From contig JAFZQJ010000003.1 in the NCBI GenBank assembly GCA_017620395.1, positions 1 through 64,000 of the forward strand: 64,000 nt of DNA, given 5' to 3'. Each line of letters begins with the position of its first letter. Position 1 is the stretch's first letter. Positions 34,490 through 43,495 of the stretch are shown piece by piece. Position numbers and translations under genes: made by a program. The stretch is from Clostridia bacterium (GTDB lineage Bacteria > Bacillota > Clostridia > Oscillospirales > RGIG8002). The notes beneath the pieces were generated by a model. That model was not told the origin of the DNA and searched no databases. It worked only from the letters and a program-made list of their open reading frames with translations.

Positions 34490-35515
34490 TCAGCCGACGA
34501 TACCGGTCTTCTCGATGCTCTGCGTGAAGAAGCGCTGGAAGATGATATAGACTATCAGCGGAGGCGCTATCGTCAGCAGACATCCCGCCTGCATGTAGGT
34601 GATGATCGAGTACGGGTCGAAGCTTACGCTCGCCTGGCTCATGCTCAGCAGGCTGCGCAGGCCGGAGAGCCTGACCGAAACCGTGCCTATGTTCGAGAAG
34701 AACATTCCGGATACGTAATAGTCGTTCCAGTACCAGACGAAGGAGAACAGGAAGACCGTGATGAACGCCGCCGAAGACAGCGGGATCATTATCTGGATGA
34801 ACGTTCTGACAGGTCCGCAGCCGTCGATGTACGCCGCGTCCTCCAGCTCCTTCGGCAGTCCGCGGAAGAACTGGCGGAAGATGTAGATCATTATACCGGC
34901 GCGGATGCCGTTGGCGAAGATCGCGGGCAGGTAGAGCGACCAGCCGGTGTCGAGAATGTTCGTCGACCACAGCTTGCCGGTTATCAGCTGCACTATCTTA
35001 CCGATCCCGAAGAAGTCAAAGTATCTGAACTGGATGAACTGCGGGATTATCGTCGTCTGCGACGGGATAATGACCATCAGCAGAACCAGCACGAAGAGGA
35101 ACTTCTTACCCTTGAACTTGAATCTCGCGAAGCCGTAGCCGGTTATCGCGCAGGACGCGACCGCCAGCAGCGAGCTGAGTATACTGAAGAGCACCGTCTG
35201 CTTCAGCGCGTCCCAGTACTTCATCAGATCTATCGTCATCTTGAAGTTGTTGAGCGTCAGCGTTCTGGGGATCCAGACCACGGACGGATCCATGACCTCT
35301 TCCGGTACGCGGAAGCCCATGGAGAACATATAGATTACGGGATAGATGATGATGAAGCTCAGACCGATAAGCAGCAGCGTTCTGAATATCGCCCACGCGT
35401 AATGCGCCAGCTTGCTGGTCGCCTTCTTGGCGAAGTAGGGGTTCTTCTCGTGCTTTTCGCGCAGGAAGCTCTTCGCTCTGCCGGGGAAGCCGAATACTTT
35501 TTCTTTCAAATCCAT
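34490..35515 (-). CDS. Carbohydrate ABC transporter permease, MalG type (second pair)
   Basis: 341 residues. A 35-residue basic N-terminus (FPGRAKSFLREKHEKNPYFA) is followed by six TM helices and the EAA loop KELEDAAYIDGCGPVRTFIQ (about 240), which docks the ATPase, and ends IIFQRFFTQSIEKTGIVG as in MalG-like subunits. It pairs with the MalF-type permease just upstream (13-bp gap). RBS AAGGGGGG precedes the ATG. No ATPase gene is in the operon, so an MsmX-like shared ATPase is expected. Confidence 0.9.
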   Translation of the reverse strand: MDLKEKVFGFPGRAKSFLREKHEKNPYFAKKATSKLAHYAWAIFRTLLLIGLSFIIIYPVIYMFSMGFRVPEEVMDPSVVWIPRTLTLNNFKMTIDLMKYWDALKQTVLFSILSSLLAVASCAITGYGFARFKFKGKKFLFVLVLLMVIIPSQTTIIPQFIQFRYFDFFGIGKIVQLITGKLWSTNILDTGWSLYLPAIFANGIRAGIMIYIFRQFFRGLPKELEDAAYIDGCGPVRTFIQIMIPLSSAAFITVFLFSFVWYWNDYYVSGMFFSNIGTVSVRLSGLRSLLSMSQASVSFDPYSIITYMQAGCLLTIAPPLIVYIIFQRFFTQSIEKTGIVG

Positions 35516-35528
35516 ATCAGCGCCCCCC

Positions 35529-36713
35529 TTAATCCACCGAGTAGAAGACCAGTCGGTCGATTATCACGTATACGATACCGATGACCGCGAGGGCGAGCAG
35601 CGAATAGATTATCGCGAGGACGGAGCCGTATTCGATCCTGCCCTTGTTCTTGACCTGATCGGTGATGTACGTCATTGTACTGCTGGAGTAGTCGGTGAAG
35701 GAGTCGACTATCGTGTAGATCGACGCCAGCAGGATCATCGGAGAGATCATCGGAATGGTGATCTTCCAGAAATCCTCCCACGCCGTGGCGCCTTCGATCG
35801 AGGACGCCTCGTAGAGGTCCGGAGATATAGTCTGCAGAGCCGCTATAAACAGCAGTATCTGCACGCCCGACTTCCACGCGAAGTTGAACATCTGGTTCGT
35901 GAAGTTCGAGATGAAGTTGACTATGTCCGCCTGCAGGTTCAGCGAATAGAGGAAGTTACTGAGTCCGAACGCCTGCACCATCGAGCCGCCCTTCGAGCCG
36001 CTCAGAACGACCGTCGACATCGAGTCGCCCTGGATTATCGAGATGACGACGCCGCTGGTGACGATGACGGGCAGGAAGAATACCGCTCTCGCGAAGGTCC
36101 TGCCGCGGAACTTTCCGTTGAGTATGACCGCTATCGTAAGGCTGAATATGACTATGCCCGGCACGGAGTAGAACATACTCAGGAAGGAAGTCACCATGCT
36201 GCGCAGGAAGGACGGGTCGGTCTGGAACGCGTACTTTATCCACTCAAAGTTGTTCCAGCTCAGCGTGTAGCCGCCGACCTGCTGATTGATGTTTATGTCG
36301 CAGAAGGCGAACTCGAAAACGCCGATCAGCGGACGGATGAAGAAGGTCAGCACGCCGATGATCCAGATGGCTATGAAGCCGTAGCCGTAAAGCCCCTTCT
36401 TGCGCTCGTATGACATCTTGTGCCTCCCGCGGCGGCGCAGCGGGCTGCGCGAAGCGCCCTCCATTCCCGCGTAAGCGGGCTCGAGGACCGTTATGCGCTC
36501 GACCTCCGCCTCGGCGGCGGCGATCCCGGGGGCGGCTTCTTCGACGCTTTCGACCGCTTCTTCGACTGTTTCGGCGGCTTCTTCCGCTTCAGCCTCGACG
36601 GCTTCGACCGCTTCGGCCGCTTCTTCCGCTTCAGCCTCGACGGCTTCGAGCTTTTCGATCTCGCCGTTCACGCCGATCTCGTCGTCAGGGGCGAATCTCT
36701 TTCTGAAAATCAT
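35529..36713 (-). CDS. Carbohydrate ABC transporter permease, MalF type, with Glu/Ala-rich N-terminal extension (second pair)
   Basis: 394 residues. About 95 residues precede the first TM helix and include a Glu/Ala/Val repeat tract (EAVEAEAEEAAEAVEAVEAE) encoded by DNA repeats of 42 bp. The rest is a standard MalF-like permease: six TM helices from about 108 (LYGYGFIAIWIIGVLTFFIR) and the EAA loop DLYEASSIEGATAWEDFWKI. The extension lies on the cytoplasmic side if topology is standard and could form a coiled coil. The ATG overlaps the stop of the DUF5696-like gene (ATGA), so translation is coupled. Confidence 0.88.
   Translation of the reverse strand: MIFRKRFAPDDEIGVNGEIEKLEAVEAEAEEAAEAVEAVEAEAEEAAETVEEAVESVEEAAPGIAAAEAEVERITVLEPAYAGMEGASRSPLRRRGRHKMSYERKKGLYGYGFIAIWIIGVLTFFIRPLIGVFEFAFCDININQQVGGYTLSWNNFEWIKYAFQTDPSFLRSMVTSFLSMFYSVPGIVIFSLTIAVILNGKFRGRTFARAVFFLPVIVTSGVVISIIQGDSMSTVVLSGSKGGSMVQAFGLSNFLYSLNLQADIVNFISNFTNQMFNFAWKSGVQILLFIAALQTISPDLYEASSIEGATAWEDFWKITIPMISPMILLASIYTIVDSFTDYSSSTMTYITDQVKNKGRIEYGSVLAIIYSLLALAVIGIVYVIIDRLVFYSVD
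36541..36650. repeat. In-frame 42-bp direct repeat within the permease N-terminal extension
   Basis: The segment starting CTTCTTCCGCTTCAGCCTCG occurs at 36578 and again at 36620, period 42 bp. Related shorter units flank it. It encodes the acidic EAEAEEAAE tract. Because the unit is a multiple of three, copy-number change would alter length and not frame. Confidence 0.75.
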
Positions 36714-39211
36714 TGCACGCTTCCCTCCTCCGAAACGATAACGTAACTGTCGGCGGGCACCGTAACGCCCTGCTCGGTGACGAAGTCACGCTCCGTGTAG
36801 TTGAAAACTATCTTCTTACCGCTCTCGTACGTGCTCTCGGTCACGCCCTCGGCCAGTCTCTTGTGGCCGCGAAGGACGTTCGAGCCGAGCTCGTCGTAGA
36901 CTCCGGTAAGCTCCTTGTACGCCGCGACAGCGCCTTCAAAGCCGTTCTCGTAGCTCGCGCCGTAAAGGAATTCGTACCAGGTATCCTTCAACTCGTAAGG
37001 ATCCTTGTAGATGAAGGTGTAATACAGCGCGCTGCCGGTCTCCATCGTGCGCATCAGCGCGTCGTGGATATCGCCCTCGAAGTTCAGCGCGGGCGAGGTG
37101 TAGATCATGCTGCCGCTGATCACCATCTGATAGAAGGGCACGCTGTAATCCGTCAGGTCGTAGCCGGAGGAGGTCGTCGGGACCTCGGTGGCGTAGTCGA
37201 CGTATTTCAGCTGGTAATAAATCGGGAACTTGGTCATCACGGAGTTCTTCTCCGTCGCGACGGTGAACATATTCTCCTGATAGATGCTGTAGGCCTCTCT
37301 GGAAATGAAGCCCGTGCGGGAGAAGTTGCTGTAATGCGTCTGTTCGTTATTCATATAGACGCCGAACTTCGTGCCGGTATCGTTGGCGTTGTTCAGATAA
37401 CGCGTGATCAGCTCCTCGAACTTCAGCGGCGTTATCGCGCTCGCGCCGCGGCTGTACGCGCCGGCGTAGCCGGTTGCCACGGAGTAGGCGTAAAGCGCGA
37501 CGGGGCTGCCGCTGAGGCTCTTCGCGGTGTCGGAGTTCTTCGTCAGTCCGCTGCCGTTGCTGTTGAGGTTGATCGGGTTGTAGCTGAGATAGAGCTTGCC
37601 GTTCAGCCTGTCGTAAAGGCTGCGGAGCTTCTTGACGGAGCCGAGGCCGGACGGGATGCTTATATCGGTGATGAATTTGCTCTTCTTGATATCCGTCGTG
37701 TTGTATCCGGCGTAGGTCGCGACGACGTTCTTGATGCCGACTCCGTCGAAGTCGTCGAGTATCTCGTTGATATTATCGACGCTGGTGAATACCTTGAGCT
37801 TGTTGACAGGTATGCCCGCGACGCTCTCCTTCTTGTACTGGCCGCCGATGAAGTTCATGAATATCGGCAGGTCGGCGTTATCCTCCTCTTTCTCGCGATT
37901 GACGAGGATGGCGTTGTCGGTCATATACCCGCGGACGGCGTCCGCCATTTCGACGTATCCGGCGTCCTTTTCAAGCAGCAGGTAGTTGACCTCGGCGATG
38001 GAGAACTGCGCGCCTTTGGTGTAGTACTTCTCGACCTCGCGGGCGGTCCAGTCGCCGCGCTCGCCGATCGTTACCGTGCCATGGGTGTAGCGCTCGAAAT
38101 TGGGATAGACCTGGTTCTGAAGGTTCTTTGAACCGGAGGTGTACGCAACGACGGTCGCCGCGGAGTCGCCTTCGGTTATAAGCGCCGCAAAGGACGTGTC
38201 GTTGTTCTTCACGCCGAAGACGGGCAGCGCGGGAATGTAAACTCCGGAGGAACGGTAGTCGTAACGCAGAGCGGTATCCAGACCGTAGACCGGCACGGAG
38301 TACTTCGCGATGTTGGAAGAAAGCCCTTCGTTCTTGCCGTTGTTGAACTCGATTATCGCGCCGCTGCCGTCGGGAACGAGCATATATCCCTCGTCCTGAA
38401 CGGAGCCGGAGTTGAAGTAAGGCAGGATGACGACGTTGGATACGACGATGCGCTTCGTGCCGTCCTTCTTCGTCTTTTCCTTTATCTGATTCTCGAGCGT
38501 GTACGCCTTAAAGCCGGTATCCGTCAGCTGAACGTAGAGCGGAACGGTGACGTTCGGAGTCGAGAAGTGATACTTGCAGACGAAGCCGTCCTCGATGCCC
38601 TGGATGCTGAAACCGTCGGCGTTGTCGGCGCGGTCGCTCGACGCGTGCCAGTAGGAGTTATAGCCCTCGGCGGTGCTGGTGCTGTTATCGTAGGTCGTGA
38701 TGAGCAGCTGCGAGTACATCTCCCACTTGAACTTGCCCGCGGCGGTCTCGCCGTCGCTGTCTCTGTCCTGCGGGTTGGAGAACCAGATCTGCTCGCCGTC
38801 GCCCTTGACGACGCAGAACTCGCCGCGGCTGCCGTAGCATTTCGTGCCGTCCGAAAGGTCGTAGATACCGCCTTCGGCGCAGACGCAGAGCGTGTAGTCT
38901 CCCTTGCGCGCCGCCGGTACCATGTACTCCGGCACTCCCGCGGGGAGCGAAACGCCCGCAAGCGGGACGAAATCGAAGGTCTCGACCTTGCGCTTGGCAA
39001 GCGGGACTATATCCCTGCGGCCGAGAACGGGAAGCACGAGGGACGCGAAAAGCTCCCAGAGGATAAAGAGGATGATCAGTATGATGAGCACGGGCTTGAG
39101 CCACTTCTTGGTCCTGCCCCACTTCGTTTCATCCTTGGTCAGAACGAGCGAAGCCTTATCGAATTCAGCTTCTTCGATCTGCTCGGACTGCTTTTTCTTT
39201 CCGAATTTCAT
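36710..39211 (-). CDS. Membrane-anchored DUF5696-like protein
   Basis: 833 residues. Short cytoplasmic charged N-terminus, one TM helix (about 38-62, WLKPVLIILIILFILWELFA), then a large ectodomain. The first half (about 90-330) is beta-sandwich rich (GIYDLSDGTKCYGSRGEFCV, YVQLTDTGFKAYTLENQIKE) and resembles the supersandwich domains in front of glycosidase barrels. The second half (about 440-760) looks like an alpha/beta barrel (LKVFTSVDNINEILDDFDGV, VVATYAGYNTTDIK, LYLSYNPINLN). It resembles DUF5696 proteins found beside sugar ABC permeases in Firmicutes (from memory, unverified). A glycan-processing or glycan-binding role is plausible, but no catalytic pair is proven. Next to the NHL-Yip1 gene (19 bp), overlapping the following permease by 4 bp. 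Confidence 0.7.
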   Translation of the reverse strand: MKFGKKKQSEQIEEAEFDKASLVLTKDETKWGRTKKWLKPVLIILIILFILWELFASLVLPVLGRRDIVPLAKRKVETFDFVPLAGVSLPAGVPEYMVPAARKGDYTLCVCAEGGIYDLSDGTKCYGSRGEFCVVKGDGEQIWFSNPQDRDSDGETAAGKFKWEMYSQLLITTYDNSTSTAEGYNSYWHASSDRADNADGFSIQGIEDGFVCKYHFSTPNVTVPLYVQLTDTGFKAYTLENQIKEKTKKDGTKRIVVSNVVILPYFNSGSVQDEGYMLVPDGSGAIIEFNNGKNEGLSSNIAKYSVPVYGLDTALRYDYRSSGVYIPALPVFGVKNNDTSFAALITEGDSAATVVAYTSGSKNLQNQVYPNFERYTHGTVTIGERGDWTAREVEKYYTKGAQFSIAEVNYLLLEKDAGYVEMADAVRGYMTDNAILVNREKEEDNADLPIFMNFIGGQYKKESVAGIPVNKLKVFTSVDNINEILDDFDGVGIKNVVATYAGYNTTDIKKSKFITDISIPSGLGSVKKLRSLYDRLNGKLYLSYNPINLNSNGSGLTKNSDTAKSLSGSPVALYAYSVATGYAGAYSRGASAITPLKFEELITRYLNNANDTGTKFGVYMNNEQTHYSNFSRTGFISREAYSIYQENMFTVATEKNSVMTKFPIYYQLKYVDYATEVPTTSSGYDLTDYSVPFYQMVISGSMIYTSPALNFEGDIHDALMRTMETGSALYYTFIYKDPYELKDTWYEFLYGASYENGFEGAVAAYKELTGVYDELGSNVLRGHKRLAEGVTESTYESGKKIVFNYTERDFVTEQGVTVPADSYVIVSEEGSVQ

Positions 39212-39230
39212 ATATCTGCTCCCCCTTCCC

Positions 39231-41543
39231 TTAAGATATCCTGTACGCTATCTCGTTGTAGACCGAGAGCAGGAAAACGTAGAACTGCTGGATAAGGCTG
39301 ATCGACAGCGCCACAAGAACCGCGACGACGATCATGAACGCTACGGTGCATACTATCGTCAGCACCGAGCCCGCCATCCTGAACTGGTGGATGCCCTTGA
39401 CCATATTCATCAGCAGCCAGATGCTCCAGAGAGTACCGATATAGGTGATGACGTTCAGCAGCGCGCTCTCATCGTATGTGATGAAGTTGCTGGCGATCGC
39501 CTTCAGGATTATCGATACGCTGTAAGGAAGCAGCGAATAGCAGGTGCCGTAGAAGATCTTGCGCAGGTTGCCTTCGCCGTTGGTAAAGGTCGTGACCGCC
39601 CAGTTGGACGCGATGAACAGCAGCGCGATAACGACCGTCTGCAGCATTACCATTCCTATATCGAGGTCCTCCGGCTTGTTGGTGTTCAGTATGAAGCCGG
39701 TCGACTGTCTCTCGATGACGCGGGAGATGAAGAAGAGGAAAAGTATTCCTATAGAATAATATATCTGTCTGTTACGCCACTGGAAACGCAGGTCTTCAAA
39801 GCCTTCTATCGGGTGACGCGCGATATAGAACGGACTGAAGATGTCCTTGTAGTCCTCCGGCTTGCCGCGCTTGCGGTTGAACCAGCGCTTGAAGCGGCCG
39901 ATCTGACTGAGCAGGACAATCAGCACCACAAGACCGACGACGACCCACACGAAGTTCTTGCGGATCAGGTCGGCGCGGTAATACTTATACGCCTGCGAAT
40001 AGGTCTCGCGGTCGAAACCGAGCTTCAGATATTTGAGAGCCTCTTTGTAATTCTCTTCCTCGTAATACGCCTTGCCGATGCCGGTGTACGCCATTTCAAA
40101 GTTGGAGTTGCGGAGGATGACCTTTTTCCAGATCTCCTTCGCCTCGGCGTATTTGCCTTCGTTGAAGAGCAGCGTGCCCTGATGGACGAGCTCGCCGTAT
40201 TCCGTCGGCGACCACTTCGTGACGTAGCCCTTGTGCATATCGAGAACGAGGATGCTGTCGTCCGGCAGCGACTCGATCGCGATAGGCTGACTGGAGGTTC
40301 CCGCCTGATCGCCGAGTCCGCTGAAGATGAAGAGCAGCTCGCCGTCCTGGTCGTACTGGAAGAGCCTGCCGCGGGTATAGTCGATGACGTTGATGAAGCC
40401 GTTATCGGAGATGTCGATGTCCTTGAAGCGCGTCTCCTTGGAAACGCCGAGGTCCCACGACATCTCAAGGTCGCCGAAGACGGCCTTGTTTCTGCCGACG
40501 CGGACCGTCTCGGTCTGCAGGACGTTATCGCCGACGGCGTTCAGCTTTTTGATCGCGTTCGCGCCGTTGTCGGCTATGGTGTAAATGAAGTTTTCGCTGT
40601 CGACGTCGAAGCCGTTGTACGCCGTCGGAACGTAGTTGGCGGTGTAGCTGGTCGCCTTCTTCGTCATTATCTTACGCCAGGCGCGCTCGACGAGCAGTCC
40701 GGCGGTGACGGCGACCTTGTTCGCGCCGTAGAAACCGACGAAGGTACCGTCCTCACGGTAGACGATCGCGCCGTAGTAGAAGCCCTCGGAGAGGATATAG
40801 ATCTGACCGAGCCCGTCCTTCAGAACGGCGGTCGGCTTCATTTTGATATCCTGACGGAAAATGTCGCTGTCCGGCTTGGTGAACTCGGCGACGATGTTTC
40901 CGCCGTCGTCGATGCAGATGACCTTGTTGCCGACGGTGATCTCCTGCTTCGTGCCGTCGGGGTTGCGGACGATCTCGCCGTTTTCGTCATAAACGGTCAG
41001 CGTTTCGTTGTTCGTATCCGCGATGTAGATGTGCTTCTCGTCGGTATCGACGAAGAATCCGTTCGGGTCGTGGAGCTTATACTCCGTGCCGTCCTTCTCG
41101 TAGAAGCGATCGATGACCTTGACGAGGTTGAAGTCGAAGTCGGTCACGATTATTCTGCCGCTCTGCGCGCTCGTGCCGTCGGAGTTTTCGGAGACGGCGG
41201 TCTCCGTTTCCGAGGCGGCTGCCTCGGCGGCTTCGACGGCGGCTTCGCCGCTCGTCTCTTCAAGGCCGGTGCCGGTGTAGCCGGAGTCGAGAATATAGAT
41301 GTGGTCGTTGCGCACGAATATATCCTTCGGGCTGCTGAGCTTGCCCACGCCCATATCGTGGCCGCTGACGACCTTCGTCACCTGATAGCCGTCCGGCGCG
41401 ACGCGCGCGGTGCTGTAGGTGTCGTAGGTGTAGGTGTCGTAGGATACGGCGGCGGAGGCGGGCATCGCGGCGAGCGACATCGCGAACGCGAACACGAGCG
41501 ACAGCGTTATGAATCTGACGAAGTAATTACTGTTTCTCTTCAT
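39231..41543 (-). CDS. Exported NHL-type propeller / TPR / Yip1-domain membrane protein
   Basis: 770 residues from the ATG at 41543, which has AAGGAG eight bases upstream; a longer frame would overlap the upstream permease gene. Signal peptide (1-31, MKRNSNYFVRFITLSLVFAF to ASA). A beta-propeller follows, with repeats like LSSPKDIFVRNDHIYILDSG, DPNGFFVDTDEKHIYIADTN and FKDIDISDNGFINVIDYTRG, about 50-440; an Ala/Glu/Thr tract interrupts it near 110. A short TPR pair (GTLLFNEGKYAEAKEIWKKV, AYYEEENYKEALKYLKLGF) leads to one TM helix (about 515), and the C-terminal 220 residues carry about five TM helices of a Yip1-like domain. Topology would place propeller and TPR outside. Seems to belong to the transport complex; the biochemical role is unknown. 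Confidence 0.72.
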   Translation of the reverse strand: MKRNSNYFVRFITLSLVFAFAMSLAAMPASAAVSYDTYTYDTYSTARVAPDGYQVTKVVSGHDMGVGKLSSPKDIFVRNDHIYILDSGYTGTGLEETSGEAAVEAAEAAASETETAVSENSDGTSAQSGRIIVTDFDFNLVKVIDRFYEKDGTEYKLHDPNGFFVDTDEKHIYIADTNNETLTVYDENGEIVRNPDGTKQEITVGNKVICIDDGGNIVAEFTKPDSDIFRQDIKMKPTAVLKDGLGQIYILSEGFYYGAIVYREDGTFVGFYGANKVAVTAGLLVERAWRKIMTKKATSYTANYVPTAYNGFDVDSENFIYTIADNGANAIKKLNAVGDNVLQTETVRVGRNKAVFGDLEMSWDLGVSKETRFKDIDISDNGFINVIDYTRGRLFQYDQDGELLFIFSGLGDQAGTSSQPIAIESLPDDSILVLDMHKGYVTKWSPTEYGELVHQGTLLFNEGKYAEAKEIWKKVILRNSNFEMAYTGIGKAYYEEENYKEALKYLKLGFDRETYSQAYKYYRADLIRKNFVWVVVGLVVLIVLLSQIGRFKRWFNRKRGKPEDYKDIFSPFYIARHPIEGFEDLRFQWRNRQIYYSIGILFLFFISRVIERQSTGFILNTNKPEDLDIGMVMLQTVVIALLFIASNWAVTTFTNGEGNLRKIFYGTCYSLLPYSVSIILKAIASNFITYDESALLNVITYIGTLWSIWLLMNMVKGIHQFRMAGSVLTIVCTVAFMIVVAVLVALSISLIQQFYVFLLSVYNEIAYRIS

Positions 41544-41548
41544 ACGCC

Positions 41549-42535
41549 TTACTCCTTTATGCCCGAATACGCCATGGTCTCGATAACGTTCGACTGCGTC
41601 AGTATGAAGACGAGCAGCGGCGGGATTATCATTATGACCGAGGCGGCTGCCGCGGCGCCGGAACGCGCGATTCCGGACGCGGTTATCTGGGCGAGCACCG
41701 TGGGAAGCATTTTCCAGGCCTCGTCGTAAATGTACGTTCCGCCCGAGTTGTTCCAGAGCCCCTGGAACGTGAAGATTATCAGCGTCAGCCACGCCGGCTT
41801 GACGGAGGGCATCACGATGCTGCGGAAGATCTTGAACGTGCCCGCGCCGTCGATCGTCGCCGATTCGATAATGGACGGATGTATCTGCTCCATAAACTGC
41901 TTCATGAGGAAGAGTCCGAAGGAGCCGCCGATGGCGGGTATGATTATCGCCAGCGGTGTGTTGATCAGGTTCAGTTTATTCATTACTATGAACGACGGCA
42001 TCGCGGTAACGGAGCCGGTGAAAAGCAGCGAATAAACTATGATGGTGAAGAAGGTCTTGGAGCCCGGGAACTTATACTTCGCGAGCACGAACGCGCCCAT
42101 CGACGCGACGATGACGTGAAGCAGCGTACCCGTGACGGAGACCATGACGCTGTTGGTGATGTATCTGGAAAGCGGGACCCACAGCGAGTTGGTCAGCTGA
42201 CCGAGAACGATGAAGTTATCGATCGTCGGGTTTCTCGGGATCAGACGCGGCGGGTAACGGAACAGCTCCTCGGCGGGCTTGAAAGCCTGCATCAGCGTGA
42301 AGACGAAGGGGAGCATGAAGAACGCGGCGAACGCCAGCAGCAGCACGAATATCGCGATATTGCCGGCGCGGCTTCTGGCGTGCCTGCCCGCGCGTTTCGC
42401 ACGGACGCGGCGGTTTCTCGCCTTTATCGCCTTTTTGCGCGCCTTCATTTCCTCTTTGGACATGAAGTCCTCTGCTGTGAGGAGACGCTTTTCGCCGTTA
42501 GCGTTCTGCTCGGCGAGTTTCTTTTTCTTTGACAT
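41549..42535 (-). CDS. Carbohydrate ABC transporter permease, MalG type (first pair)
   Basis: 328 residues. A basic N-terminal stretch (MSKEEMKARKKAIKARNRRV) precedes six TM helices; conserved MalG features include RYPPRLIPRNPTIDNF and the EAA loop PSIIESATIDGAGTFKIFRS. It pairs with the MalF-type gene 18 bp upstream. GGGGGTG lies about 11 bases before the ATG. Highly basic N-terminus, in contrast to the acidic one of the second MalF-type permease. Confidence 0.9.
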   Translation of the reverse strand: MSKKKKLAEQNANGEKRLLTAEDFMSKEEMKARKKAIKARNRRVRAKRAGRHARSRAGNIAIFVLLLAFAAFFMLPFVFTLMQAFKPAEELFRYPPRLIPRNPTIDNFIVLGQLTNSLWVPLSRYITNSVMVSVTGTLLHVIVASMGAFVLAKYKFPGSKTFFTIIVYSLLFTGSVTAMPSFIVMNKLNLINTPLAIIIPAIGGSFGLFLMKQFMEQIHPSIIESATIDGAGTFKIFRSIVMPSVKPAWLTLIIFTFQGLWNNSGGTYIYDEAWKMLPTVLAQITASGIARSGAAAAASVIMIIPPLLVFILTQSNVIETMAYSGIKE

Positions 42536-42553
42536 ATTGCCGACGTCACCCCC

Positions 42554-43495
42554 TTACAGATACTTCTGGAGTACCTTACGTACTCCGACGTTGGCGAAGA
42601 TCATCAGCACAAACAACACGGTCGATATCGCGCAGGCGTAGCCCATTTCGTATCGTCCGCTGACGTCGTAGATATGCGTCAGTATCGTCGCCGCCGAATA
42701 GTCTGTCGACGGGTTGCCCGCGAACGCCACGCAGATGTCGCCGGCCGCGAAGGAGGACGCTATCTGCATGACCGCGCCGAAGAGCAGCTGCGGCCCCATC
42801 GACGGGAGCGTGATGTGAAGAAGCTCCTGCCAGCGGTTGCTGACGCCGTCGACCGCGCCCGCTTCATAAAGCGAGGTGTCGACGTTCTGGAAGCCTGCGA
42901 CGAACGCGAGGAAGCCGGTGCCCAGACTCGCCCATACCTGAACAATCATTATGATCGTCAGGTTGTACTGCGGGTCGCTCAGCCACAATATCGGTTCGTC
43001 TATCAATCCCCAGCTCATCAGTATACCGTTCGCCCAGCCGTACATATCGCCGGAGAATATCAGGCTCCAGATCATATACAGCGAGCCGCTGATACTCGGC
43101 GCGTAGAACATAAGCGTCATCAGCGTGCGGAGCTTCGGGCCCAGCTCGTTGACGAACCACGCGAGCATAAGGCAGGCGAAGTAGCTCAGCGGGCCGGTGA
43201 TGACCGCGAAGACAAGGGTGTTCTTTATCGCCTTCGGGAAGATCGTATCCGAAAGCAGCAGTCTGATGTAGTTGTCGAATCCGACGAAGCCGGGAGTCTG
43301 CACCATGTTGTAGTTGGTGAAGCTCAGGACTATCGCCGCCGCGACGGGAATGACGGTGAAGATCGTGAAGATGATGAAGAAGGGGGCGAGCATAACGTAC
43401 TTATCCCAGTTGCGCGCCACGAGAGTTCCCTGCAGCTTTATGTATTCTTTCGGCTTCAGCTTGCGCTTGACGGGCATTTTTACTTCTGTCGTCAT
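42554..43495 (-). CDS. Carbohydrate ABC transporter permease, MalF type (first pair)
   Basis: 313 residues, six TM helices (first at about 33: KYVMLAPFFIIFTIFTVIPV), conserved FTNYNMVQTPGFVGFDNYIR and EAA loop SLYEAGAVDGVSNRWQELLH. The ATG overlaps the stop of the solute-binding lipoprotein gene (ATGA, 43492-43495), so binding protein and permease are translationally coupled and probably form one transporter with the 41549 gene. Confidence 0.92.
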   Translation of the reverse strand: MTTEVKMPVKRKLKPKEYIKLQGTLVARNWDKYVMLAPFFIIFTIFTVIPVAAAIVLSFTNYNMVQTPGFVGFDNYIRLLLSDTIFPKAIKNTLVFAVITGPLSYFACLMLAWFVNELGPKLRTLMTLMFYAPSISGSLYMIWSLIFSGDMYGWANGILMSWGLIDEPILWLSDPQYNLTIIMIVQVWASLGTGFLAFVAGFQNVDTSLYEAGAVDGVSNRWQELLHITLPSMGPQLLFGAVMQIASSFAAGDICVAFAGNPSTDYSAATILTHIYDVSGRYEMGYACAISTVLFVLMIFANVGVRKVLQKYL

